A DNA stretch of 64,000 nucleotides from Cryptomeria japonica (Eukaryota; Streptophyta; Pinopsida; Cupressales; Cupressaceae), in the NCBI RefSeq assembly GCF_030272615.1, contig NC_081407.1, positions 437,070,230-437,134,229 on the forward strand, written 5' to 3'. A program made the translations under genes and the position numbers. Below are positions 13,304 to 24,639 of the stretch, one piece after another. Below the pieces are notes generated by a model. The model was not told where the DNA came from and ran no database searches. It was given only the letters and a program-made list of their open reading frames with translations. Numbering within the stretch: position 1 is the stretch's first letter; each line of letters starts with the position of its first letter.

Positions 13304-16300
13304 TGGTTCTAAGGAGTTGAATCACCCTAGTGAAATAGAGGTGAACATGAATGACCATGGCACTTCAAATTAAAGTATTGAAACAAACTCTCCAAAGTAA
13401 GCATTGCATATGGCCTATTTTATCTGATAAACTAGAAGCAAGAATAATATTCCAATCTCCTATCCAAACAAAATTTTTAATCCATAACACTCTAATTTGG
13501 CAAACCTGCAAGAGTTGGCCACAATCCCCAAGTTCTAGTTGTTTTATACTTTCTTCCTCCTTAATATCTTGATTCATGCCATGACAACCAACTAGACAGT
13601 GATTGACCCATCTTATTTATAGAATTTAATGCAAGCTACAACATACCACAAATCAAATATGATTCTCAGGTAACCAAACCAATGCTTCTTTATAGAAAAT
13701 TCTCAACTTTCCAAAATATATCTTATTCTACATGATTTATAAATTTAATGATTGACAATCTGCTCATAAGTAACACAATAATGAAGATAAATGTTGTTGC
13801 TATGACCATTTGGTTAACATAATGATAGTGAACCCTGGTGTTTTTTGTGGATTTGATACACTGGATTTTTCAATAGCTTCAAGACATTGATATTGCAGTC
13901 TATTGGAATAGTTGTAGTCGGATCCAGCTACAAATAAAATAACATCTGTTGCAACCATAATACCTCACAACATGCACAAACTATGGCCTTCTACTCTACC
14001 TCGGTAGAAGACAAGACAACTATATGATGGAGTTTTCTTTGCAATGAAACATGTCCTAATTTCATGAAAAACACATAACTAGTGTAAAGACGTAATTTAT
14101 TATAAATTCAATTATGAAACAAAATACTCTTTATTCTTAAATAAACTCATAATTCTTCTAATAAGTCTATTTCTTACACTTTTTCATCCTAAGCTCTTGT
14201 TGATGATTCCGATGATATTATAATAAACACGAGATTTCTACAAATAGATAAAGATTTTTCATTCAATAGGAAATTGTAGTAGTATTTTTAATCCTATCTA
14301 CATACAATACTTAGGCTTTTCTAATGCCTTAAGTTTAAATAACAAAACATAAAGAAAAGGATGAGATGCGTACTTTGATCTGCAATCCAAGCTATCTTCA
14401 ATGCAATCTTTAGAATGAAGACGAGAACAAGATTCAGGTGCTTTTTCCACCCAACCTTGAAGCTTACACTTCCCCGAGATTCTTGGTCAATCAAGAATAC
14501 CTGACCCTGCACGAATTGCTTAGCGAAAAGAATTCGATAGACAAAAAGCAATCTGGTGCATGCCTAGAATGATACATGCATTTTCAATTTTCTAATTCAA
14601 TAAAGAAACAAGTTTGATCAATCAAAGATATGGTAGAGAGCATAAATAAATCCATCTGTTTCAATGGTCAATGAGCTACTCGACTGAGTATAATGCTATG
14701 CACAACAATAAAATATAGTTTGGAAAAACAAATTATTTTCTCTATGATTCCACAATCGACACCCGTCTCAGAAGGTAACTTTCCCCACGAATACAAACAT
14801 ACTATCTTCCTAAGTTCATATGATATTGAAGAAAAATATAAAGAAGAAATTCTTTCATTTACATATATATCAAAGCTGAAAAGAAAACAATCTTTCGTTT
14901 ACAACTATTTATATCTGACAAGGAAGATATCTTTCATAGATAAGCAATATATCTAAAAAGAGAACAATCTTTCACTCCTATTTTTATTTTCAAGTAAATT
15001 AAGACAAGAATTAAAATAAGAAGGTGTAACACACAAATGTATAATTACATATAAACGAGTAGAATATGAGTACACATTCTTTCTTCAAATTACATATTAA
15101 ATTTGATACTAACATGTGTTTTCTATGACTTATGAATTCAACTATCTAAATTCAGTAAATTTTCTACAACAAGTATTAAATAAGACGACATTTCATAATG
15201 CATATCCCTATATGGCATTTTCAAATGAAATATCTAAATAAAATCATCATGAATTTTAATGCATGGAACTAAATCTAAGTTTAACTATTTTCTTCAATAT
15301 TGATCTAAAGAAAGCACATCTCATGATAATTCTATTCTTATTTTCTAAATTTATAGTAAACTATAGCTTGATTGAGAGCCTACCTGTGAATTCTAGATTC
15401 AAATTCCAAATGATAGACGCCAAATCTCCTATGGAAATCTTCTTACTGCGTTTCTTTTCTTCTTGATTGCTCTATATTCTTCTCCTATTTTGTATAATAC
15501 TGTCATTGTCTGTGTTTATCTTCTCACTGTCTTTTTGGTATTCTCCTCCCCCTCATTCTATGAGCTAGAGCCTCCTACTTATGCTAATTGCGAGCTATAT
15601 TATCTCCTATGTTTTGGGCTCATCTAAACCATCATCGACTATTTCTTGTGCAAACTACCCTACACATCTAAGTTTACCAAGGCATGTGGCAAACCGAATG
15701 CACCATGTCTAACAGTCCATATTCCACCCAACGAATTTCCTTCTTAACTTACTGTTAACAGTAGTCGACATCATTGTTTAACGTCTCTCCTCACATGGCT
15801 CAGAATCCTCTAAACTTGCCACATAATAATTTGATTGCAGTTCGGTTATATTAGTTTAACCACCGCGCTTTGCATTCCTTATTTGATGACAATGATGTAT
15901 AGTATTAAACATGCATCTTTTGTTTGAATTTAAAACATGATCCACCACCTTAATATATCTTTAACAGTCCTTGTTTAACTCGAACTCTACAAACATGACT
16001 TGTTTGTTACATGCAACACTCATGTTAAATTCAAACTCTACATCATGGTAGCATTCCTGAGAAGTCTGTGTTCACTACAACTCTATGTGTCTGTTCTGTT
16101 GCAAGTCGATATTCTCATTATCTCCATCTGCAAGATGTGTTAATACGTGGGATAGTCACCACGTTACTGTTTAATCATGCCATATTAAATGGCAGTCGCT
16201 GCATGCGTAAGTGAAGATTAGGGTGGGTAGTCGGTAGTAATACTGACTCCTCCCTAACATTATGGGGGGTAGTCGATGTTACTATCAACTATCCTCCATG

Positions 16301-16383
16301 CGATGTTTCTTTTAAAACATGTGATAAAAAGATAAGTCCGCCAACCATATGGTTAATATGCCTTTTAATAAATCACTATTTAT

Positions 16384-16418
16384 TGTTGAAATTAAATAGC
16401 TAGTTAGAATTATTTGAT

Positions 16419-16494
<76 letters not shown>

Positions 16495-17391
16495 AATAAC
16501 TTAAGTGATTACAATACTTGTAACTTTTAATAAAAAGGGCAAGCCCTATTTGGGAAATTGATTTAACTTGTAAATTGTATATGGGTCCTGACCCATATGT
16601 AACTTGTAAATTCAAAATTATATCTTGGCGCCAGAATATGCAAGGCCAACCAAGGTTTATTGTTGACATGAATTCATATATAAGTAAGAAGATTTGAGGA
16701 TCACAAATCATCAATCACAAGCAAATATATATCTCTCTACCTTATGTGATCTGCTTCCAGCTGCAATCATCATCATCAGCAAAAGGATATTCATCAAGTG
16801 TGAGCGAACTTCAACGAATTGGTTTCTTGTTGAAGCGAATCTGATCTAGGAGTGCAAATCTGTCATATGGCATCCAAACCTCATATACTCTACCAAATTT
16901 CTGTTCTTATGGCTGGGCAAATTAGTATGGAATCTGAGCTGTGAATCTACCTTATATCTGGGAGAACTATTGATCATTCTAAGCTCCATCCCAGACCCGA
17001 ATCTAATCACCATTGTGGAGTAGAGTTGTGCCAATTATGGGCGACTATGCTGGGTGATATTGAGTTGTCTAACTCACTAATTTAGAGCAGCGATCATCCT
17101 CTTATATGGTGCCGAAACCCTACTTGTGGGATCAACTAATTAGGGCCTGCACATCAGTGATTTAGATTGGGCAAAGCTCTGCCCTAGGTTGATAACTTAA
17201 TTAGATAAGTGATCTGATCTTCATTGTACTTGTAATTTGCTCATGATTAAAGGATTTTGATCTGGACTTGATGCTGGGTTTTTCCTCCAAGAGGGAGGTT
17301 TTCCCAGGGTATTCTTGGTGTCTTGTCTCTTTTGTGTGATTGCTTTGTGTTATTTCTAAGTTATTCTAAATCTGATCACTAAAATCAATAT
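16384..17391 (+). mobile_element. Solo LTR (probably copia) nested in the chromovirus 5' LTR
   Basis: The left LTR reads ACTATTTATTATAACAC where the right one is split by about 1 kb starting TGTTGAAATTAAATAG. The insert has a TATA box (TATATAAG at 16676) and a long (TA)n tract (16421-16491). Its 3' part resembles a copia leader (GAGGGAGGTTTTCCCAGGG) and it ends near ATCACTAAAATCA. TTTAT lies directly left of the TG and again at 17392-17396, but the copy ends in CAATAT rather than CA at that spot, so the right boundary is uncertain by a few bases. Confidence 0.7.
16421..16491. repeat. (TA)n microsatellite
   Basis: An uninterrupted AT dinucleotide run of about 70 bp lies inside the solo LTR. 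Frames reading IYIYIY through it are artefacts. Confidence 0.95.
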
Positions 17392-17399
17392 TTTATTAT

Positions 17400-17718
<319 letters not shown>

Positions 17719-18499
17719 CAAGTAAACAAATAAATATATTGTTTCACCAAATCACACATTTTTGCACAAAAGAATGAGTATTCATAGGGTCAATGTTCAT
17801 TTTTTTTCAACCACTAACAAATTACCTTCTTATTGAACAATAAAACATATCATTTTTCCATTACTCATGCAACTTCAATCACAACTCAAATCATGCAACG
17901 AATGCACACATAAAGATGTATATATTACAGTGGTGTGCGAGATTCCATCTACTCTAGCAAAATCCAAGGGCTAAAACAACTCTACCTGAACGATGTTCTC
18001 GCCTTCATCTACGTTCACCTGTTCTTGCATTCACTTGCACTCAATTGCTCATTAGCAATGACGATCCCAATTTCACAATAAGAATAATACTGATCATTCA
18101 ATTGTATGTAAATCATTTCATTGCATTCAATCTCCTATCTTTTTCATTAACAATTCCATTTCTATTTCAATTTTATTGAAAAAAACAAAAACTAAACATT
18201 ATTTTTCTAATAAAATAATTATTGATAAATATGGTTCGTGACAACCAGTATCAAATTACCTTGTGTGAGTAGATTCATAGAATCAACCCAAATAAAGTTT
18301 GTGCATCCTGACAACCTGAACTCCACGGACCTCTAGTACAATATACTAATTTTGGTTGCAACAGAAATTAAGAGAGATAGCTCATGGCAACACATAACTC
18401 CAGTCATTTGAATGCAAGATCAAGCAACCCACCAACCATTTGCATACCACTTCACTAACCAACACTAAATAACATGTGCTAATAATTTTAGTCCAACCT

Positions 18500-18850
18500 A
18501 TGTAGGTGTTGATGATGGATCACACTCCATCTTAAATTTCTCTAAGAGATTTTTGGCACATTTGTCATGAGATACAAAAGTTGCATTGTCCAGCAACCAA
18601 AAATCTTTACTTGGGTAGTAGAATAGCAGGCCCAAATCTACCATAGAAAAAGTATAACATAACTTTGATTTCATTCACCAAATTGCATTGGCCCCTACCA
18701 ATGATGGCAAGATCATCCACACACACAATAAGAATTGCACAACAGAAGTCAAATGAGAAAGACTTCTTTTAAATCCTAATTCTCCTAGATGGTAGTCAAT
18801 CTTGAAATCCTAGGCTTGTGGAACCTTCAGGACTTAACTCATTTACATAC
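18500..18850 (-). pseudogene. Ty1/copia reverse transcriptase remnant
   Basis: On the minus strand a broken frame reads FKIDYHLGELG, then ILIVCVDDLAIIGRGQCNLV (VDD catalytic box), then KCAKNLLEKFKMECDPSSTP, matching the order of copia RT blocks. Stops and frameshifts interrupt it. It directly flanks the outer end of the chromovirus LTR and is older than that insertion. No LTRs of this element are visible. Confidence 0.75.
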
Positions 18851-19732
18851 CAGGGTTTCCTTGCCAAGCACCTAAAATCCATCTAACATATAGAATCTCT
18901 TCTTTTAGATTCCTATCATGATTGTGACTACATGTCATGATAGTTATTCAAGAGTTCATCAACCAATTTGTGAATTTTGGCCATGCCACTGCCAATAGCC
19001 CAGATGATTCTACCAATGATAACTAGAATTTTCTCTACTGTCGGTTTACATCTTGTTGTGTTGCTGTTAGAGGTATTGTCAAAATTTTAGGACTTTGTAA
19101 GCAAATTCTATTTTGAGCTTGAACAAAAATTTATGATTGTTGTCATTGATCATCTAATATAATAATGGGGGCTTGCTCCCTTTCTTAAAAATAAATACCT
19201 CACACTAATGGACCATTTCTTTGGAATATGAGTTGTAACAAAGTTATAGCGAGGCTACAGTAATTTGCTTCGATGCATGGGAATATACAATAAATCATAG
19301 CTCAATTTAAATCGTGGGAACAAACATGTGTGAATAAAATAAACCTTTCACATTGCTAGACATATGAATAGAACAAAACTATAGGTTTAAGTGACTTCAT
19401 ATTGGGCAAAGGCCTAATAGCTTCTAAACTGCTCATCCATAAAAGAAAAAGAAATTACAATAATCAAATATAATTTTGAGTGGTTTCATATTGTTTTGAA
19501 CCCTGGATACTGTATTTGGATTTCGATGTCATTTGTTTTTCACATTTCAGATTAATTTTATTAACATAGGATATTAATTTTATAATGAAAAATATAGCTT
19601 AATAGTCTTCACACAAAGACATGAGATTCATGTCAACAATTGGAATTCCTATACGTTACAAAAATATTTTAAGTTATGCCTTGAAAAATAGAATAGCCCC
19701 TTTGAGAACAATCAAGATAAATAGGAATTACC
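18851..19732. other. AT-rich DNA, no gene recognised
   Basis: I see no conserved frame. The stretch follows the HGL1-like exons in the transcription direction, where further exons would be expected, but I could not identify one with confidence. Confidence 0.4.
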
Positions 19733-20486
19733 TTGCTTGTCTAGAGCCACGAGGAGTGTTAGAGTGTCAATGAGCTTTGCTTCACCTGTATGTTGAATGC
19801 AAGGATCTATTGGAACAATAGATCCACCTTGCAAATACAACAACGGAAGCTCTTGTAAAACAACCACGATTTTGCGAGACATATATATTTTTAGTTTATT
19901 GATGTGTACATTAAACTTCCAAAGTGAATTGTTCAACTGTGGCATCATAAAGTAGTTACAGGATGTCTATCATCAAAATCAAAATGCCTCCAAACACCCT
20001 TAGGAAGAAAGTGTTTTTTTGAGTCAGATCCCATTTTTGGTACAATACTGTTAAATAAAGAAGAAATAAATAATTGAAATGCATCATTAGATGGTGTTTC
20101 AGTAATGAAAATGTTCGTTAACTCGTAGATTTAAAATATACCTAGGACTTTTAGTGTTATTATGTATATATTATAAAATGTACCTTCTAAATGCACAAAT
20201 ATTAGAAAACCGGCTGAACAGGTCTTTAACAGAATAAATGAGAAACTGTCAATCATTTTAAAGCTTTCCCAAAACATATAAAAATTAAAAAACCTAACAG
20301 AAAAATTGGGCCCAGTAAAAATGTATCTTCAAGTATAAATTTATTAAATACTCTAATTGAATAGAAAACTATTATAAAAAAATTTCATGCAAGCAAAGAA
20401 AAGTGGAGTTACCACTAGCTCTCCTTTTGTATGAGCCAAATAGAAGAGCATTTATAAATGAGGTAGAAATCTATACCGCCTTTGAA
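19733..20486 (-). pseudogene. HGL1: Heteroglycan glucosidase-like (GH31) fragment, three exons
   Basis: GH31 glucosidases hydrolyse alpha-glycosidic bonds. Three minus-strand exons follow the family's C-terminal catalytic and proximal beta-domain order. Exon A, 20486 to about 20394, reads QRRYRFLPHL, stop, MLFYLAHTKGELVVTPLFF; the TAA is at 20454-20452. Exon B, about 20046-19960, lies between TTTAACAG and GTAACT and reads HFLPKGVWRHFDFDDRHP. Exon C, about 19875-19733, ends at donor GTAATT and reads LPLLYLQGGSIVPIDPCIQH then GEAKLIDTLTLLVALDKQ. The exon expected between A and B is not visible. YLQGGSI and RYRFLPH resemble plant HGL1 more than lysosomal-type enzymes; this is from memory of the family. 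The stop and missing exons make it a pseudogene or gene fragment. Confidence 0.75.
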
Positions 20487-20819
20487 CTGCAAGTTGACAA
20501 ACTTGTTCACACTACAAACATATGACTCCAAACATATGACTCAGGTGAGGGTTATCACTAACTTGACATAAAAAATAAAAAAATACTATAAATGTCATCT
20601 GATCATAAAAGTAGAGAGAACATATAAATAAGAACATGTGCGAGTACAATCAGTATCGTTGAGGAAGAATGACAATGTAAAGTGTAAAAATAGACATTTA
20701 AATTGGCATTATTGGTTACTGTATATGGAATGATAATGCTTAAATTGACATCCTTAAGGAGCTTTGTCCTCCAAGTGTGTGGCATATATAATGAAATTTG
20801 ATGTTGCAGAAAATGACAA

Positions 20820-21288
20820 TAATAATGAAATTTGGTGTTAACGAAGGTGGATTTTTTTCAAATATTATGGTTGGAAATGCTCTGGTAGATATGTATGCAA
20901 AATGTGGAAGCACAAACAAGGCAGGTGAACTGTTTGACAAAATGCCTGATGTGGTCTCATGGTTTGCAATGATTGCAATAAATGCACAAAAGTATTTGTT
21001 GAAAAAAATTTAGAAACTTTCAAGAAAATGCAATTCGCAGGTGTAAAGGTAGATTCAACAACCTTTTCCAGCATGCTCTCTGCCCGCGATGAAATGGGAG
21101 CTTTGGAACAGGGTATGTACATCCATCAAAACATAATGAAGGTGGACTTTTTTCAAATATTATGGTTGGAAATGCTTTGGTAGATATGTATGCAAAATGT
21201 GGAAGAACAAACAAGGCACCTGAACTGTTTGACAGAATTCCTCATGATAAGTTAATTTGCAAGCCCTTTTACTCACAGAGCAGGCCGT
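20820..21288 (+). pseudogene. PLS-type pentatricopeptide repeat (PPR) protein fragment
   Basis: PPR proteins bind organellar RNA. The frame from 20798 carries NIMVGNALVDMYAKCG and ELFDKMPDVVSWFAMIA. After a frameshift it continues ETFKKMQFAGVKVDSTTFSS and GALEQGMYIHQNIMK, then shifts again into a second NIMVGNALVDMYAKCG and ELFDRIPHD before stopping. This is the usual P-L-S rhythm of land-plant PPR proteins. At least two frameshifts and loss of both ends mark it as a pseudogene. The two VGNALVDMYAKCG blocks are nearly identical in DNA, about 295 bp apart, close to one PLS triplet. Confidence 0.85.
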
Positions 21289-21550
21289 AAATTTTGCTCT
21301 ATTAGCATGCATTGCCCAAACGGACTGTAATCCTCTCGAGCATGGTAATCCAACAACTTTACCTGAAGATTCGTCGGAAGGGCTATATTATGTGGGCATT
21401 TACAAACCCTAGAATTCGCAGACACATAATATAACAAGCGACATTGAAAAAGAAATGAAGAAATACAAATCGGCTGCAATTTGTGGTTGAAATTTCTTTG
21501 GAATTTAATTTAATATTACCAGACATTGACTATGTTTGTGATTTTTACAG

Positions 21551-22050
21551 TGCGTTGGTAGAGCTGAGGGTCGATTTCAACGAGCTGGAGCAATTACCGG
21601 AGGGCATGGGATTCGAACTCGTATATCTTGAAAACCTCTGTGTGAGCTCAAACAAGTTATGTTGCCTGCCATCCTCTGTATCTCACATGACATCACTGCG
21701 AGTGTTGGATGTGCACTTCAACAAGCTCCGAGTGGTTCCTTAAGACATAGGGAGCCTCAATGTCAGTAGCAATTTCAATTTTCTTGTATCTCTCCCGGAA
21801 TCGATTGGCGCTCACTGTAACCTCACACACCTTGATCTCAGTTTTAACCAGATTACTGCCCTGCCCGATTCCTTCGCAGGTCTGAAAAGCTTAAAGCTGC
21901 TGAATTTAGAAGGCAATCCTCTGGTTGTGCTTCCCCAAAAAATAGCGGAGCTCGACACAGAAGATGTGAAGCATTTCATGGTGGAAAGACTGCATGTTAA
22001 GGTGCCCTCGAAAGGCAATGTGCAGAGAATTCATAAGATCTCCACTTGAA
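21551..22050 (+). pseudogene. PIRL: PIRL-type leucine-rich repeat protein, 3' exon fragment
   Basis: Plant intracellular Ras-group-related LRR proteins are cytosolic LRR proteins. After an acceptor-like TTTTTACAG the frame reads LVELRVDFNELEQLPEGMG, SLRVLDVHFNKLRVVP, a TAA at 21740-21742, then in the same frame DIGSLNVSSNFNFLVSLPE, HLDLSFNQITALPDSFAGL, LLNLEGNPLVVLPQKI and VKHFMVERL, stopping at a TGA about 22048. The LRR spacing and the NPLV...VK.FM end are typical of PIRLs. The stop sits where a few residues (between DIGSL and NVSSNF) also appear lost. The 5' exons are absent nearby. Confidence 0.85.
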
Positions 22051-22864
22051 CGATGAATTGGAGTGCTTGGCCAGGCCAGGAAGATCGAGGTGTCTCAGGC
22101 TCCTAATCTGGAAGAAGTCCCTTCGAAAGCATTTTGCGCCTCCACATTTTAGTAAACACTAATACCCCATACGTGAAAACGGCTGTAGCTATTCTGCCTC
22201 CAAAACGGCATGCCTCTACATGATGCCGAAGGCATACCATTCAAGTACGACAAATCCATGAGACCGACGTTACTGTGGGATCTACAGATGACATGGAGGT
22301 ATTTGCCACGGCGATGACATGGATGATGTTGTCTTTTTGCGTTTGACAGAAAAACTTGTTCGCGGTTAACATTTTCCTGACCGATGTCACGACAATGCGA
22401 CAGTTACATCGGGCGAGGCGGTTGTTTAGAGTTATGGCAGCATCGACAAATTCAAACCCTAACAGATAACGATAGTATTATGATTCCTTTGTCAACCCTT
22501 TGTTTTCGATTGCAATTTTTTTTATCATTTTTGTATCGCAAAGGTGGTTGTGAGTGTGCCCTTGGGAGGTGTCAAGAGGACAATGATTTGGGTGGAGGCT
22601 TAGGTGGTTGCGGTAATTTGAAAAGCTAAGACATTCAATAATTTTTTTTTTAAATTTCCCGTGTCATTTTGTGTTCTATCTATGAAAATTAGGCATCATT
22701 TTGTAGCATGGTTGTGTCAGGATACCAAGGTTCGCTGTTTGTGGGTTGTCAAAGCGAAAAATATCTAGAAGATTTTAAAGGTATGTATATTTCAATAATT
22801 ATGTGTGTCAGTTTTCCATAGTGAATAGAGTTGTTAAAGATGAAATGCTCGTTCTTATACACGC
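22051..22864. other. Non-coding stretch with one CTGCCTCCAAAACGG motif
   Basis: No gene is recognised. A short variant of the CTCCAAAA/GGAGCC motif that recurs through 22-26 and 51-53 kb is present at about 22196-22210, the leftmost copy I see. Confidence 0.35.
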
Positions 22865-22869
22865 ACATT

Positions 22870-22920
22870 AAAAGTCAGAAAAAATAAACAACCGCCGACG
22901 TGTGTGTGTGTATATTGCTT

Positions 22921-22951
<31 letters not shown>

Positions 22952-23131
22952 GGGTTTGGCAGGTTGCACATATTTTGGCTCATTGTTGAAGGGCGTCTGA
23001 TTGTTGAAGGCTTGATTGTTGAAGGATCATTGTTGAGGGCAGATTTCTGGTACTTCTGTGTCGTGATGGGCGTGAGGTATGTTTGGATTTTGTTTAAAAT
23101 GATCAGGGTTTGCATTGTTTGTTTGTGGTTT

Positions 23132-23207
<76 letters not shown>

Positions 23208-23760
23208 GCAATATACACACAGACACACACACACACACACACACATATATAGAAAAGGCGATGCAGATGATCCTCTGACCCTACAATTCAACAAACATGT
23301 CCTCTACAATACATAGGAAAACGACAGAATAAAACATAGACAAAATAAACTATGGAAATATTATGCTCTGTTTCCATTATTCTCAGCTGCTCATTAGATC
23401 AAAAAAAGAAAACCTAACCCTAGCGGTCTCTAACCCTAACGCGACGGTATTTGTCTATTCTGGCTCCAAAACAAACAAATATTCGACATAGGCTAAAGCT
23501 ATTCTGGCTACATATAGAGGCAAACAAGAAACACAAATAAACAATGCAAACCCTGATGATTTTAAACAAAATCCAAACCGAAACAGGAAAAATACGAGTT
23601 ATAGAGGCGGATTTCAACATACCCCAAGCCGCAGCACGACACAGAAAATTGTAGTCCCATAAACCCCCCTTCAACAATGAGCTATAATAGATGCAGGTTG
23701 CGTCAACAAGGAGCCCTTCAACAATAATGTTTTCGTTCGCGCATTAGTCTTCTTTTTTCC
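22870..23760. repeat. Foldback: inverted arms around CA/TA/CA microsatellites
   Basis: Sequence at about 22960-23125 (ATTGTTGAAGG units, then GTCGTGATGGGCGTGAGGTATG, then TTTGTTTAAAATGATCAGGG) is the reverse complement of about 23540-23710. A (TA)n tract (23135-23204) and (CA)n tracts (22919-22946, 23217-23245) lie between or beside the arms. The right arm is repeated in direct orientation at about 52800-53140. It looks like a palindromic repeat family or a nested foldback element. Confidence 0.7.
23135..23245. repeat. (TA)n plus (CA)n microsatellite
   Basis: About 70 bp of TA dinucleotides is followed by about 25 bp of CA. Overlapping frames on both strands are artefacts. Confidence 0.95.
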
Positions 23761-24069
23761 ACATTAGGCAGATAAAAAAGGCGCCATGTTTGCTATTGTC
23801 AAACAAACAACAGATCAATTCCTAATTGTCAGCAACCAACAGATCAACTCCTAAACAAAAGCAGGTCATGCACAGTCAAGGAATGGTTGCATCAACCAGT
23901 CAACAACCTAATTTTCAGGAGTCTGTTTGCATTAAAAGGCAAACCATAACATGTAAATGAGGTCAAGACCACGTAAAAGAAGCTCAATTTGAAACAGAAC
24001 ATTTTACATCACTTTCTCTTTCATGTAGCTATTAGGTGTTTGCCACATGTATTTGCATATATATTTATT

Positions 24070-24345
24070 CTTGGACATGTATGTTGATGCATGTCATTGG
24101 TATGATAGGTTCATTTTGGAGCCAGAATAGACGCGTCCCATGTATGTCGATGCATGTCGTTGGTACAATTGCATTTTGAAGCCAAAATAAACATGTCTGA
24201 CACAAGTTGGATGCACCTAATCTTACTCGAAAACTGCAGAATAAACATATATGCAAATATATGTGGGAGACACCTAATAGCTGTGTATTGTGGCTCGACA
24301 ATAGACCTATGATACCAACGACATGCATCGACATACATTTCCGAG
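24070..24345. repeat. Small hairpin with duplicated GGAGCCAGAATAGACGCG unit
   Basis: ATGTATGTTGATGCATGTCA...GGAGCCAGAATAGACGCGTCC occurs twice in tandem (about 24077-24145). The ATGTATGTCGATGCATGTCG part recurs inverted at about 24305-24340, enclosing about 160 bp. Confidence 0.65.
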
Positions 24346-24600
24346 ACATGCATACCATGCCAACTTGTCGTGGCACTCGAACCCACGATATGTGATGTGG
24401 AGATGCTGTCGAGTTCTCGGTTTCACTCCTTGGGGCCCACGCGAAATTATGTGGACATGCCGGAGGACGGCCGCTACATGCTTCGTGGTTACCGGCGGTT
24501 TATTGTGCATAACATGCACATTAAAAGCTTGCGAATGAAGAAACCGCATTCAGACGACATTTCGATGGGAAGAAGAGGCCGCGGGCTGCAAAACTTGGTA
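24290..24600 (+). repeat. Left inverted-repeat end of the 24-53 kb region
   Basis: Blocks such as CATGCATACCATGCCAA, TATGTGATGTGGA, TGGGGCCCAC, GTGGACATG and CACATTAAAAGC occur here in order. They recur as reverse complements in the opposite order at 53368-53580. The two segments are diverged but collinear over about 230 bp, with related sequence continuing inward (GAAACCGCATTCAGACG). Several frames are open here, but the repeat is the stronger explanation. Confidence 0.7.
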
Positions 24601-24639
24601 CTTTTGTCAGAGAAAAGACTAGCACGAAACTCAAGTTAG

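Noticed and set aside
19590-19650. Possible next HGL1-like exon (SLCEDY, compared with the LFEDDGDGY block of the family)
   Set aside because: Only a few residues match, a stop follows, and splice borders are lacking.
22855-23294. Overlapping frames up to 129 codons on both strands
   Set aside because: They run through (CA)n and (TA)n tracts and a foldback repeat, with no domain.
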